DNA of 64,000 nucleotides from Bacteroidota bacterium (GTDB lineage Bacteria; Bacteroidota; Bacteroidia; Cytophagales; Cyclobacteriaceae): NCBI GenBank assembly GCA_016866385.1, contig VGMU01000007.1, positions 1 to 64,000 of the forward strand, read 5' to 3'. Shown piece by piece: positions 54,518 to 63,840 of this stretch (position 1 is its first letter; each line of letters starts with the position of its first letter). The notes under the pieces were generated by a model. It saw only the letters and a program-made list of their open reading frames with translations, ran no database searches and was not told where the DNA came from. The position numbers and the translations under genes were made by a program.

Positions 54518-55429
54518 ATGCAAAGAAAAACGAAAGAGGAAGTTGCTCTTCTGTATCAACAGATGCAAGATCATATCTGTGAGCAGCTGGAAAAGGCCGA
54601 CGGTAAGGGTAAATTCAAAGAAGATGTTTGGCAAAGGGCTGAAGGTGGAGGTGGAAAAACTAGAATTTTTGAGCAAGGAGCAATAATAGAAAAAGGGGGA
54701 GTTGCCTTCTCTGCCGTGCATGGGCCTACCCCAGAAAAAATTAAAGCTTCATTAGGAATAGAAGAGGCTGATTTCTTTGCTACAGGGGTTTCAGTGGTGA
54801 TTCATCCTTATAGCCCAATGGTTCCAATTATCCACATGAATATTCGATATTTTGAACTGGAAAATGGAGTTCACTGGTTTGGAGGAGGAATAGACCTTAC
54901 ACCGCACTACATCGTGGCAGAGGATGCTGCATATTTTCATCGCCAACTTAAATCCACTTGTGAAACTTTTGATCCTACGTATTATCCCCGGTTCAAAACC
55001 TGGGCAGATGACTATTTTTACCTCAAACACAGGGAAGAGACCCGTGGAATTGGTGGGATTTTTTTCGATAGATTGACATCGTCTTCCACCATGCAGTTTC
55101 AACAACTTCTTGATTTTAGCCTTTCTTTAGCCAAAATTTTTCCAGAGATCTATGCCTATTTTATGCACAAGAATTCTCCTCTTCCCTATGGGCCAAAACA
55201 CAAGGAGTGGCAAAACCTCAGAAGAGGTAGGTATGTAGAATTCAACCTAGTCTGGGATTCTGGAACAAAATTTGGATTGGATAGCCATGGGAGGACCGAA
55301 AGCATTCTCATGAGTATGCCTCCTCAAGCCGAGTGGACCTACGGGTACCAAGCAGAACCTGGAACACAGGAAGCATTTACCTTAGAACATTTGAAGAAAG
55401 GAATGGATTGGATTACCTTTCAGTCATGA
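54518..55429 (+). CDS. hemF: Oxygen-dependent coproporphyrinogen III oxidase
   Basis: A 303-residue HemF, with GGGGKTRIFEQGAIIEKGGVAFSAVHG, the metal/substrate His in FFATGVSVVIHP, VPIIHMNIRYFE, WFGGGIDLTPHY, and the C-terminal GRYVEFNLVWDSGTKFGLD. It converts coproporphyrinogen III to protoporphyrinogen IX using O2, so the organism makes heme aerobically. It follows tamL by 11 bases and its stop overlaps the PAP2 gene by four. Confidence 0.97.
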   Translation: MQRKTKEEVALLYQQMQDHICEQLEKADGKGKFKEDVWQRAEGGGGKTRIFEQGAIIEKGGVAFSAVHGPTPEKIKASLGIEEADFFATGVSVVIHPYSPMVPIIHMNIRYFELENGVHWFGGGIDLTPHYIVAEDAAYFHRQLKSTCETFDPTYYPRFKTWADDYFYLKHREETRGIGGIFFDRLTSSSTMQFQQLLDFSLSLAKIFPEIYAYFMHKNSPLPYGPKHKEWQNLRRGRYVEFNLVWDSGTKFGLDSHGRTESILMSMPPQAEWTYGYQAEPGTQEAFTLEHLKKGMDWITFQS

Positions 55430-55998
55430 TTGAATTGATAAAAGTATGGGACGAGGAATTTTTTCTTTGGATGAATTCCTTTCATGCACCCTGGCTCGAT
55501 CCTGTCATGTTTCAATTGACCAAGACCCTTACTTGGATTCCCTTGTATGCCTTTTTACTGTTTAAAATTTACCGTCACGATTCCAAAAATGTGCTTTGGG
55601 TAATAGGCGGTGTGGTCCTAACAATTTTGCTTTCCGATCAGATAACTTCAGGGATCATGAAGCCCTATTTTGAAAGGTTGCGACCTTGCCAGGATCCGCG
55701 ATGGGAGGGCTTGGTACATCTCTATGGGAGCTGTGGAGGTAAGTATGGATTTGTATCCTCACATGCCGCAAATACCTTTGGCTTAGCTACGTTTTTAACC
55801 TTAAGGATGAAGGGTCTTCGCCCTATCATGCTTTGCATTTATGCTTATGCCTTCTTAGTGAGCTATAGTCGTATCTATTTGGGGGTACATTACCCCATGG
55901 ACATTTTTGGCGGCGCCGTAATAGGGATACTGGCAGGATTTTTTTCTTGGTTTATAGTAGGAAAAGTCCAAAATAAGGGGAGTGTTCCTGCACAGTAG
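55426..55998 (+). CDS. PAP2-family phosphatase
   Basis: The start is the ATG at 55426 that overlaps the hemF stop (ATGA); the track start is inside hemF. The 190-residue membrane protein has about five hydrophobic segments and the three acid-phosphatase motifs: KPYFERLRP (motif C1), SSHAAN (C2) and SRIYLGVHYPMD (C3). It probably removes phosphate from undecaprenyl diphosphate or another lipid in the cytoplasmic membrane. Substrate is not certain. Confidence 0.9.
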   Translation: MIELIKVWDEEFFLWMNSFHAPWLDPVMFQLTKTLTWIPLYAFLLFKIYRHDSKNVLWVIGGVVLTILLSDQITSGIMKPYFERLRPCQDPRWEGLVHLYGSCGGKYGFVSSHAANTFGLATFLTLRMKGLRPIMLCIYAYAFLVSYSRIYLGVHYPMDIFGGAVIGILAGFFSWFIVGKVQNKGSVPAQ

Positions 55999-56022
55999 CA
56001 AATAATCTTTGCAATCTAAATT

Positions 56023-57120
56023 TTAGCGATTTTCTAAATCAACAGGCTCTTCCCAAGTGATCCCTTGTTGGTAATGCAAATGCCCTGAATGTACTAGGAG
56101 CGGGGAGTCCAGGTTGTTGTGAAACAATTTCCCAGTACCTAACCCTTGGGGAATCTCTAGAGGGAAAGTAGCTGCAAGTTGAGCAATGGCATTCAATCCA
56201 ATATTACTCTCCAGAGCAGAGGTCATCCACCATCCTATGCCTCGCTGTTCTGCTAGTTCAATCCATTTCTTGGTTTCCAAAATACCTCCCAAGAGGGTGG
56301 GTTTTAGGATGATAAATTGCGGCTGAATTTTATCCAAAAGAACTTCCTTCTCTGTAATTCCAATCAACTCCTCGTCCAAAGCTATAGGTATAGGGGTTTG
56401 TTTGCAAAGAAATCGCAACTCCTCCCAATTCCCCACTGGGATAGGTTGCTCAATGCTGTGCAAATTAAAGGGAGCTAGGCGATCAAGTTTATTTATTGCC
56501 TCAGCAGGGGAAAATGCCCCATTGGCATCCACACGTAGGGTGAGCTGTCGAGAGGAAGCGGTATCCCGGATATAGGATAGGAGATCCAACTCCGTGTCGA
56601 AGGAGATGGCCCCTATTTTCATCTTCAAACAGGAAAATCCATCTTCCAATTTCTGATCGATTTGCTGGCGCATAAACTCTCTATCTCCCATCCAGATCAA
56701 TCCATTGATAGGTATGGGTATTCCTTGATCAAAAAATGAATTTGGTAAAATTCTTTTGGCCCCAGCGTGGATAGCATCCAAAATTGCTGTTTCCAGTCCA
56801 AATCGTAAAGAAGGAAGTGTAAAAGGGACGATTTTTTGAACCACATAAAGTAAAGAATCTACTTGGGTGGGCCAATACTGGGACTGCGCGTGTTGCAGTA
56901 CTTCCTGCAGTAGCTTTTCAAAGTCTGGTCCAAAATCAGGGCTTAATCCAGGCAAGGGGGAAGCTTCTCCCCAGCCCATCGTAGTAGATTCCCCAAGCAA
57001 CTGCGCCTTAATCCAATAAACATCCCTAAAGGTCATTACTCCCCTTGAAGTGCTTGCCTCAAAACGAAAATTTAGCTTTCGCTTGACATAGGAAAAATTG
57101 ATTTTTACCGCATCCGACAT
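56023..57120 (-). CDS. menC: o-Succinylbenzoate synthase (enolase superfamily)
   Basis: A 365-residue enolase-superfamily enzyme. The catalytic Lys pair is KMK (Lys166, Lys168), the metal ligands are Asp198 (RVDANG), Glu224 (SIEQP) and Asp249 (ALDEEL), and the final Lys273 is in ILKPTLLGG, matching the muconate-cycloisomerase/OSBS subgroup; GLGTGKLF near the end is typical for Bacteroidota MenC. It dehydrates SHCHC to o-succinylbenzoate in menaquinone synthesis. The other men genes are not in the window. It is convergent with the PAP2 gene and divergent from queA. Confidence 0.85.
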   Translation of the reverse strand: MSDAVKINFSYVKRKLNFRFEASTSRGVMTFRDVYWIKAQLLGESTTMGWGEASPLPGLSPDFGPDFEKLLQEVLQHAQSQYWPTQVDSLLYVVQKIVPFTLPSLRFGLETAILDAIHAGAKRILPNSFFDQGIPIPINGLIWMGDREFMRQQIDQKLEDGFSCLKMKIGAISFDTELDLLSYIRDTASSRQLTLRVDANGAFSPAEAINKLDRLAPFNLHSIEQPIPVGNWEELRFLCKQTPIPIALDEELIGITEKEVLLDKIQPQFIILKPTLLGGILETKKWIELAEQRGIGWWMTSALESNIGLNAIAQLAATFPLEIPQGLGTGKLFHNNLDSPLLVHSGHLHYQQGITWEEPVDLENR

Positions 57121-57155
57121 AGGGAGTTAACAACTACAAGATGGAAAGGGTTAGC

Positions 57156-57163
57156 TATATTTG
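57156..57163 (+). promoter_or_regulatory. Bacteroidota-type -7 box before queA
   Basis: TATATTTG matches TAnnTTTG and lies 20 bases before the queA ATG. Confidence 0.5.
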
Positions 57164-57183
57164 CGAGTGAAATAGCGTTTTTC

Positions 57184-58392
57184 ATGAAAATCCCTAAGAT
57201 TGATCTAAAAGATTACGAATATACATTGCCTGAAGAGCGAATCGCTAAATTTCCATTAGAAAAAAGGGATTCCTCTCAACTTTTAGAATATAAAAAAGGT
57301 AAAATCAAGCATCACCATTTTTTTAATCTTTCCGAGCTCCTCCATGAGGATACCTTGTTGGTCTACAACAACACCAAGGTCATTCCTGCTCGATTGATCT
57401 TTCAGCGAAATACTGGAGCTAGAATTGAGGTTTTTTTGCTGCAACCTTATACTCCCTCTAAGGTAATTTCAGAAATTATGCTTACCAAAAAAGCGGTAAC
57501 CTGGGAAACCCTGGTTGGAAATGCTAAAAAATGGAAAGAAGGAGAAATTCTTCAGGGCGAATTAGAAATACAAGGTAAAAAAGTGGTGTTGACTGCCAAG
57601 CTTATCGATCCTTTGCGAAAATTGGTTGAGTTTTCTTGGGGGGAAGCAGAAATTCCCTTTGTAGACGTGGTGGAAGCCTGCGGCGAAACTCCCCTTCCTC
57701 CCTACCTCAATAGGAAACCCATTCAGGAAGATAAATCACGCTACCAGACTGTTTATTCCAAAAAAGAAGGCGCAGTAGCTGCGCCCACCGCAGGTCTTCA
57801 TTTTACTGAGGAAATATTTGCGCGTCTACGAGAAAAAGGCATTCAAGAAGCTGAAGTTACCCTCCATGTCAGTGCAGGCACATTTCAGCCCATTAAAGTT
57901 GCGGAAGTTCAGGATCACCCCATGCACAGTGAGCAACTGGACATTAGGATAGAAACGGTAGATAAATTAGCCAAGCATACCGGTAAAATTGTGGCCGTAG
58001 GAACAACTTCGGTAAGAACTTTGGAAAGCCTGTATTGGTATGGGGTAAAATTAATCGAAGAGGGGGAGAAATCTTTCACAATTGAAAAACTTGCCCCTTA
58101 TCGTAAGCGAAGCTACCTGCCTAGCCGAAAAGAAGCCTTAGATGCAGTAAAACACGAGATGGAACGGGTATCTTTAAGTTCTATTTTGGGTACTACTGAA
58201 ATCTTTTTGATCCCAGGCTATGAATTCCAAATGGTAGATGCACTGATTACCAATTTTCATCAACCTGGCTCTACCCTAATTTTATTGATAGCTTCCATTT
58301 TAGGGCAAGATTGGAAAAAAGTTTACGAAGAAGCCCTAGAAAAAGAGTATAGATTTTTAAGCTACGGAGATAGTAGTTTACTTTGGGTTTAA
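57184..58392 (+). CDS. queA: S-adenosylmethionine:tRNA ribosyltransferase-isomerase QueA
   Basis: A 402-residue QueA with the start DLKDYEYTLPEERIAKFPLEKRDSSQLL, TLLVYNNTKVIPARL, VAAPTAGLHFTEE, VSAGTFQPIKVAEVQDHPMHSE, and VDALITNFHQPGSTLILLIAS. It transfers the ribosyl part of SAM to preQ1 in tRNA to make epoxyqueuosine. It is somewhat longer than E. coli QueA (356 residues) owing to central and late inserts. Its end overlaps the LytTR gene by four bases (tail-to-tail). Confidence 0.96.
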   Translation: MKIPKIDLKDYEYTLPEERIAKFPLEKRDSSQLLEYKKGKIKHHHFFNLSELLHEDTLLVYNNTKVIPARLIFQRNTGARIEVFLLQPYTPSKVISEIMLTKKAVTWETLVGNAKKWKEGEILQGELEIQGKKVVLTAKLIDPLRKLVEFSWGEAEIPFVDVVEACGETPLPPYLNRKPIQEDKSRYQTVYSKKEGAVAAPTAGLHFTEEIFARLREKGIQEAEVTLHVSAGTFQPIKVAEVQDHPMHSEQLDIRIETVDKLAKHTGKIVAVGTTSVRTLESLYWYGVKLIEEGEKSFTIEKLAPYRKRSYLPSRKEALDAVKHEMERVSLSSILGTTEIFLIPGYEFQMVDALITNFHQPGSTLILLIASILGQDWKKVYEEALEKEYRFLSYGDSSLLWV

Positions 58393-58802
58393 TCGGTCAA
58401 ACTCCCAATTTTTTTAATTCCACCTATCAATTGGTGGTAAAAAGTCCTACCCACTGGCACTAGGTCTTCGGCCACCTTTACTTCTTTGGTAGTAATAGAA
58501 ACAATCTCGGAAACTTGAACAATATAGCTTTTATGAATTCGCATAAATTGATGGGTAGGCAATACGGATTCGAATTCTTTAAGGATATTTCTTACTGAAA
58601 AAACGCTCTTTTTAGTAATCAAGGTCGTATAATTGCCATCTCCCTTCAACCAAAGTATGTCTTCAAATCTTACTTTGACCAAGCTACCCTCGTGGCGGAC
58701 AAAAATGGCGTCTTTTACCAATAATTTCGTATCTGATAAATAACCTTTCCTCTCACCATTACTTTTCCCATTCTTCTTGATTACTTCGAGTAGCTCTTTC
58801 AT
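58389..58802 (-). CDS. Stand-alone LytTR DNA-binding regulator
   Basis: A 137-residue protein. Residues about 30-125 are a LytTR domain (ILWLKGDGNYTTLITKKSVFSVRNILKEFESVLP, QFMRIHKSYIVQVSEI), which binds DNA through a beta-sheet. It has no receiver domain, only a short basic N-terminus, so it is not a standard response regulator. A GTAAC-n7-GTTAC dyad lies just before its start. It is tail-to-tail with queA. Confidence 0.92.
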   Translation of the reverse strand: MKELLEVIKKNGKSNGERKGYLSDTKLLVKDAIFVRHEGSLVKVRFEDILWLKGDGNYTTLITKKSVFSVRNILKEFESVLPTHQFMRIHKSYIVQVSEIVSITTKEVKVAEDLVPVGRTFYHQLIGGIKKIGSLTD

Positions 58803-58803
58803 A

Positions 58804-58820
58804 GTAACGTATATTGTTAC
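58804..58820. promoter_or_regulatory. Inverted repeat overlapping the LytTR gene leader
   Basis: GTAAC and GTTAC are complements separated by seven bases, one base upstream of the start codon. A protein bound here would block initiation; auto-repression by the LytTR protein is a guess. Confidence 0.4.
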
Positions 58821-58938
58821 CTAACTCATTGAGTCCTAATAATGTTTGAAAAAATAAAGACACATTTATTTTATTTATGCATCCATGAGGTAAAGCTTAC
58901 TTCGGAGGGCGGAGATGCAGTTTTATAGGGAAGAAAAA

Positions 58939-60585
58939 TTACTCTCTCATGGATTTGTAAGCATTGATTAGACCATTAGTAGATCCATCATGAGTAGTTA
59001 CTTTTTCCTCTCCTAGGAGCTCTGGCAGTATACCATTGGCCAAAACCTTTCCCAACTCCACACCCCATTGGTCAAAGCTGCAAATATTCCAAATAAATCC
59101 TTGTACCGCTATTTTATGTTCGTACATGGCTATCAATTGGCCCAAGGTGTACGGGGTGATTTTTTTTAGTAAAATGGAATTGGTGGGTCTATTTCCTTCA
59201 AAAACGCGGTGGGGGGCTATTTTTTGGATTTCTTCTTCAGATTTGCCTGCCTTTCGCATCTCTTGTTCTATTTCGGCCAAGGGCTTTCCTTTCATCAACG
59301 CTTCGGTTTGAGCAAAAAAGTTAGAAAGCAACTTTTTGTGGTGGTCTCCCAGAGGATTATGAGAATTTGCGGGCGCAATAAAATCGCAAGGAATAAGGTG
59401 CGTACCCTGATGAATCAATTGATAAAAAGCATGCTGACCATTGGTGCCTGGCTCTCCCCAAATGATAGGTCCTGTGGAATAAGTGACTTTTTTTCCATCT
59501 CTTCCCACATATTTGCCATTACTTTCCATATTGCCTTGCTGGAAATAGGCTGCAAATCGATGTAAATACTGATCGTAGGGTAAAATAGCTTCAGAACAGG
59601 CCCCTAGAAAATTGGTATTCCAAATTCCTATTAAAGCCAAAATCACTGGAATATTTTTTTCAAAAGGAGCATTCTTAAAATGCAAATCCATGGCATGTGC
59701 ACCCGAAAGCAACTCCTCAAAACGTTGAAACCCTATGCAGCAGGCTATGGGCAAGCCTATAGCAGACCATAAGGAATACCTACCTCCCACCCAATCCCAA
59801 AAGGCAAACATGTTTTGGATATCTATTCCAAATTCGCCAACAGCCTTAGCATTGGTAGAAAGTGCCACAAAATGCTTGGCAATAGCAGATTCTTCTTTTG
59901 CATGGCTCAAAAACCAAGACCTTGCGGAATGCGCATTGCTCATGGTCTCTTGGGTAGTGAAAGTCTTGGAGGCAATGAAAAAGAGGGTCGTTTCTGGATT
60001 TAATTTTTTCAGCGTTTCAGAAATATGCGTTCCATCTACATTAGAAACAAAAAATATCTCTAGGTCAGGATGTTGGTAATGCTTTAAAGCCTCCGTCACC
60101 ATCACCGGACCCAAATCTGATCCTCCGATTCCAATATTTACCAAGGAGGTGATTTTTTTGCCACTATATCCCCGCCAGGTTCCTCCATAAATTTTATCAG
60201 AGAAATTCTTCATCTGAGTCAGCACCCGATTTATTTCTGGCATCACATCCTTCCCTTCTACCAAGACAGCCTGATTGGAGCGATTGCGCAAAGCTGTATG
60301 CAAAACGGCACGGTTTTCCGTTTGATTAATTGCTTGCCCTGTAAACATACTCTCAATGGCTTCTGCAAGCTCTGTTTGCTCAGCTAAGGCTAGAAGACTT
60401 GAAAAAATTTCTTCAGTTATTCTATTTTTAGAAAAGTCAACTAGGATATCCTCCCATAGAATGCTGTACTTTTCAAACCTGCCGGCTTTATCAAAAAGTT
60501 GGGTAAGGGGAATATTCCCTTGGGTTTTAGATAAATTGGAAAGAGAAGTCCAGGCTGCAGTAGAGGTTGGATTAATAGATTTCAT
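58939..60585 (-). CDS. pgi: Glucose-6-phosphate isomerase
   Basis: A 548-residue PGI of the long eukaryote/E. coli type. Motifs include [49 protein letters not shown] (signature 1), the catalytic Glu in [18 protein letters not shown], and the final Lys in [13 protein letters not shown] (signature 2). It interconverts glucose and fructose 6-phosphate. With pfkA elsewhere in the window it covers two glycolytic steps. It is transcribed alone. Confidence 0.98.
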   Translation of the reverse strand: MKSINPTSTAAWTSLSNLSKTQGNIPLTQLFDKAGRFEKYSILWEDILVDFSKNRITEEIFSSLLALAEQTELAEAIESMFTGQAINQTENRAVLHTALRNRSNQAVLVEGKDVMPEINRVLTQMKNFSDKIYGGTWRGYSGKKITSLVNIGIGGSDLGPVMVTEALKHYQHPDLEIFFVSNVDGTHISETLKKLNPETTLFFIASKTFTTQETMSNAHSARSWFLSHAKEESAIAKHFVALSTNAKAVGEFGIDIQNMFAFWDWVGGRYSLWSAIGLPIACCIGFQRFEELLSGAHAMDLHFKNAPFEKNIPVILALIGIWNTNFLGACSEAILPYDQYLHRFAAYFQQGNMESNGKYVGRDGKKVTYSTGPIIWGEPGTNGQHAFYQLIHQGTHLIPCDFIAPANSHNPLGDHHKKLLSNFFAQTEALMKGKPLAEIEQEMRKAGKSEEEIQKIAPHRVFEGNRPTNSILLKKITPYTLGQLIAMYEHKIAVQGFIWNICSFDQWGVELGKVLANGILPELLGEEKVTTHDGSTNGLINAYKSMRE

Positions 60586-60674
60586 ACGTAGGTACTGGAG
60601 TGATACTTAAATGAGATTTGTGCGAAGAAAAACTTGGAAAAACTGAATTTTAAACAAGGAGCCTTGAATTACAT

Positions 60675-61643
60675 TTAATTTCCACTCGCCTTTGCTTTTC
60701 GCTTAAAACCCTTGTTGAATGGCCAAGTATATTCTAATGCTTCCATGCCTTTGCTTAGGTGAAAGGTCGCTGAATCCGTTTGTTCAAGGGTGTTTTTCAA
60801 AGATTTAGCAAACTCAGGGTCATTCAATAGTAGCCCTAGGGAATTATCTGTAGTATTGAGTTTTTTGGAAATCTCAGCCAGCTGCTTGGTAAGTGCTTCC
60901 GTAGATTCACTGGTAGTACGCAAGTGATCCAAGGTGGCTCTAAGATCAGAAACCATGGAAGTATCGGTGACCAAGTCATTAATCAAGGTACCCTTCTTGT
61001 TTAATTTCACAGAAAAAGCAGAGAGATCTGCGATCATTTTATTGCTATTGGCAGAAGCACGGTTGAGGTTGACCAAAATGGTTCTAAAATTTTCGGCTAA
61101 CAAAGAATCGGTCAATACAGCCCCGATGATCCCTTCTCCAGCTGCCATTTTTGAGGTCAATACTTTTAAATCATTGGTGATGTCTACCAAGTTCTTATTG
61201 TTTTCCTGTAGTGTTTCCATCATTTTGTCCGTATCCAAAGGCATAATGGCTTCCAATTTATCTCCCTCTTCTACAGCTGGAAAATCGGTGGTGCCTCCAT
61301 AGATGACTATGATTTTATTCCCAATCAGGCCGTCTGAACTGATGGTAGCTTTGGAGTTTTTGCGGATAAATTCTGCCACAGACTCTTCCACACTCAATTC
61401 GACTTCCACCTGGGAGTCTCCAAAAAAATTGATTTTTCTCACGGTGCCTATCTTTACTCCAGAAAACCAAATGTTGTTTCCTGTCTGCAAGCCTCCTACG
61501 TCATCAAACACAGCAGTTAAATGAACTGCCTTTACAAATTTTTTCTGCTGCCCTCCTAAGGTGAGTATACCTACCACCAAAATGGCGATACCTATCAATA
61601 CAAATAGGCCTACCCAAACGGCACGTTTATTTTCTTTTATCAT
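60675..61643 (-). CDS. mlaD: MCE-domain lipid transport protein (MlaD-like)
   Basis: A 322-residue protein with one N-terminal membrane anchor (residues about 10-30), an MCE domain at about 35-115 (VHLTAVFDDVGGLQTGNNIWFSGVKIGTV) and a long helical C-terminal half with Asn/Thr-rich heptads that may form a tunnel or coiled coil. It is the periplasmic part of an Mla-type phospholipid transporter in the inner membrane. Its start overlaps the ATPase gene by four bases. Bacteroidota versions are longer than the 183-residue E. coli MlaD. Confidence 0.92.
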   Translation of the reverse strand: MIKENKRAVWVGLFVLIGIAILVVGILTLGGQQKKFVKAVHLTAVFDDVGGLQTGNNIWFSGVKIGTVRKINFFGDSQVEVELSVEESVAEFIRKNSKATISSDGLIGNKIIVIYGGTTDFPAVEEGDKLEAIMPLDTDKMMETLQENNKNLVDITNDLKVLTSKMAAGEGIIGAVLTDSLLAENFRTILVNLNRASANSNKMIADLSAFSVKLNKKGTLINDLVTDTSMVSDLRATLDHLRTTSESTEALTKQLAEISKKLNTTDNSLGLLLNDPEFAKSLKNTLEQTDSATFHLSKGMEALEYTWPFNKGFKRKAKASGN

Positions 61644-62398
61644 GAGTAAATAAAATTATAATCATAGAATGATTTGATTCTTTGGTCTTCTGCATGAGGA
61701 AATACCTCTTCAAAGGTGCCAAAAGCCCTAAATTGACCATCCAAGAGCACGGCCATTCTGTCCCCCGTTTGCTTGGCACAGGCCAAATCGTGGGTAATCA
61801 CTATGGAAGTAGTTTTATACCGCTCCCTAACTTCTTGAATGAGATTGTTGATATCTACGCAAGTGATGGGGTCCAATCCTGCAGTGGGCTCATCGTAGAG
61901 CATGATCTCCGGATTAAGTACCAAGGTCCTTGCTACTCCAATTCTCTTTTTTTGACCTCCAGAAAGTTCCGAAGGCATTTGATTGATGGTATGAGGCAAT
62001 CCCACCGCTTCTAGCAACTCCTCAATACGCATGGAAATTTCCTTTTTACTCAAATTTTTAATATTTCTAACCAAGGGAAACTCCATGTTTTCTCTCACGG
62101 TCATGGAATCATACAAAGCAGAATTTTGGAAGGAAAAGCCAATCTTTAACCTCAACTTATTTAAATCCTTTAAGGAAAGGGTGGAAACTTCTTGTCCAAA
62201 CACCTCGATGCTCCCGCTATCTTGCCGCAAGAGTCCGACCATAATTTTGATCAATACAGATTTACCTGTTCCCGATCTCCCCAATACCACCAAGTTTTCT
62301 TCCCTATGCAAATCCATATCCACACCCTTGAGTACATCCAAGTCTCCAAAGGATTTGTATAGATTTCTTACTACCACAACTTTTTCTCGCTTATCCAT
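61640..62398 (-). CDS. mlaF: ABC transporter ATP-binding protein of the Mla system (MlaF-like)
   Basis: A 252-residue ATPase with Walker A LGRSGTGKSVL, the signature LSGGQKKRIGVAR, Walker B IMLYDEPTAGLDP and the switch His in VITHDLACAKQ. It drives the MlaE permease to move phospholipids between membranes. It starts two bases after mlaE and overlaps mlaD by four bases, so the three genes are one operon in the order E-F-D. Confidence 0.94.
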   Translation of the reverse strand: MDKREKVVVVRNLYKSFGDLDVLKGVDMDLHREENLVVLGRSGTGKSVLIKIMVGLLRQDSGSIEVFGQEVSTLSLKDLNKLRLKIGFSFQNSALYDSMTVRENMEFPLVRNIKNLSKKEISMRIEELLEAVGLPHTINQMPSELSGGQKKRIGVARTLVLNPEIMLYDEPTAGLDPITCVDINNLIQEVRERYKTTSIVITHDLACAKQTGDRMAVLLDGQFRAFGTFEEVFPHAEDQRIKSFYDYNFIYS

Positions 62399-62400
62399 GG

Positions 62401-63198
62401 CTACATCGATCGAATGGCAGTGACAATTTGCAAGACAAGCAATTCTTCAATAAAAATCAAAAACATGGCAATCACCACCGAGGCATTGGCTGCTCGACCT
62501 ACTCCTTCTGTGCCCTTGGAGGAATTATATCCCTTGTAACAACCCACAATGCCTATGGTAAACCCAAACAATAAGGACTTAAGAATGGAAGAAAAAATAT
62601 CGAGAAATGTGATTGCATCAAAGACTTGCACGAAAAAGGTAGATATACTCACCAATTCGTTGGTATTCACATTGACAAATGCTCCCATCAAGGCAACAAA
62701 ATCAGTATACATAACCAAAACAGGAATCATAAATGTAGTCGCCAACACCCGTGTCACCACTAAAAACTTAAAAGGGTTGGTGGCCGATACCTCCATGGCA
62801 TCAATTTGCTCGGTTACTTTCATCGAACCAATTTCGGCCCCAATACCCGATCCTACCTTACCAGCCGCTATCAAGGCCGTCACCAAAGGCCCCATGGCCC
62901 TGACCACAGCGATGGAAATCAATGCAGGTAACCAAGAGGTGGCTCCAAACTCAGACAAGGAAGGCCTGGATTGATTAGTAAATACCACCCCAACAATAAA
63001 TCCTGTGAGCGAAATCAATGGTAAAGATTCTACCCCAATTCTGTAGCATTGTTGGATGACCTCCTTAAACTCATAGGGAGGTAAAAATACCTCTTGAAAA
63101 AATCTTTTTACGAAATTCCATGCGTCAGCCAAGCCCGTAAAAAACTTATCAATTTTTTTCGAAAAAACATTCTTTCGAGTACTTGCCTGTTCTGCCAT
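62401..63198 (-). CDS. mlaE: Phospholipid ABC transporter permease MlaE
   Basis: A 265-residue permease with about five or six membrane segments and the MlaE family motifs VESLPLISLTGFIVGVV, SEFGATSWLPALISIAVVR, GKVGSGIGAEIGSMKVTEQIDAMEV, and the C-terminal EGVGRAANASVV. It is the first gene of the mlaEFD operon. A TATTTTTG box lies about 17 bases upstream on the minus strand. Confidence 0.95.
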   Translation of the reverse strand: MAEQASTRKNVFSKKIDKFFTGLADAWNFVKRFFQEVFLPPYEFKEVIQQCYRIGVESLPLISLTGFIVGVVFTNQSRPSLSEFGATSWLPALISIAVVRAMGPLVTALIAAGKVGSGIGAEIGSMKVTEQIDAMEVSATNPFKFLVVTRVLATTFMIPVLVMYTDFVALMGAFVNVNTNELVSISTFFVQVFDAITFLDIFSSILKSLLFGFTIGIVGCYKGYNSSKGTEGVGRAANASVVIAMFLIFIEELLVLQIVTAIRSM

Positions 63199-63214
63199 AG
63201 TAAAAAAGGATGAT

Positions 63215-63249
63215 CAAAAATAAATAATTTTCTCCAATGCGTAGACAAA
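63215..63249 (-). promoter_or_regulatory. Candidate promoter of mlaEFD
   Basis: On the minus strand TTTG (63246-63249) and TATTTTTG (63215-63222) match the Bacteroidota -33 and -7 elements with 23 bases between them, at the upper end of the known spacing. It directly precedes mlaE. Confidence 0.5.
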
Positions 63250-63279
63250 AAATAGGGATTGGAAGGATTGGCATTTTAA

Positions 63280-63390
63280 AAGAAAATTTTCATTGGTAAG
63301 TACCAGCATTTCTTCGTCTACTCGGGTACTGGTCTAGATCCGGAATACCGCCAACTTGATGATCTAATTCAAGATTGTTTAGGGCTTTAG
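63280..63390 (+). pseudogene. Possible decayed coding fragment
   Basis: An open stretch of 36 codons with no ATG reads YQHFFVYSGTGLDPEYRQLD and ends in a stop; composition and codon use look protein-like compared with the surrounding AT-rich DNA. I do not recognise the family. It could be the 3' end of a deleted gene or chance. Confidence 0.3.
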
Positions 63391-63441
63391 GTCTTGAGAA
63401 TCAAAAAATACGTTGGACAACAAAAAAGAAAAGAATTTCAC

Positions 63442-63485
63442 CTAAATAATAATTTTTAGACAAATCTAAATTATTTAGACTAATC
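63442..63485. promoter_or_regulatory. TTTAGAC repeat and palindrome cluster
   Basis: CTAAATAAT (63442) and ATTATTTAG (63470) are complements; inside is TTTAGA-CAAA-TCTAAA; and TTTAGACAAATC recurs as TTTAGACTAATC 19 bases further. The TTTAG half-site is the same as in the palindrome before sufB. It is about 250 bases upstream of mlaE, so its target is not obvious. Confidence 0.4.
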
Positions 63486-63840
63486 AAATTAAGGTGAGTT
63501 TAAATTAAATTTATCAATTTGTAAATCAGTTATTTATATTATTTTTAATTAACCTTTAGTTTATATAAGCATAGATCAATTTTTTATCCAACTAGTAGAA
63601 TCAAGCTTTAAGTAAGTTTTGTCTTCAACAAGTATTTTTCTTTGGATTTGTCTAAATTTCTCTTCAATCCTATGGGAATACGTCCCTTCATTTTCTATCA
63701 AATATTTTGTTAAGTCCAAGAGGATTTGCTCCTCAGGTCGTAGAGAAATTTTAATTAAAATGTTTTGCCCTACCCTAGTGCTAATGACTCAGGAATTTGC
63801 TTTTTGATCAAAATTGGGACAAGAAAAATCAAGTATTTAG

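Larger units (their letters stand above)
63199..63840. other. Long AT-rich stretch between mlaE and the nuclease end
   Basis: No good gene is seen. It holds the mla promoter box (63215-63249), a 36-codon open stretch that looks like a gene fragment (63280-63390), and a cluster of repeats (63442-63485). From 63490 to 63840 it is plain AT-rich DNA; the track ORF at 63619 on the plus strand has no protein-like features. Confidence 0.6.

Noticed and set aside
56023-57120. Enolase-superfamily gene as the missing L-fuconate dehydratase
   Set aside because: Residues are of the MenC subgroup (Lys166/168, Asp198, Glu224, Asp249, Lys273) and lack the His-Asp dyad of fuconate dehydratase; it is also 36 kb away.
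63619-63807. 62-codon plus-strand ORF near the window end
   Set aside because: AT-rich, no recognisable motif, poor codon use; treated as chance.
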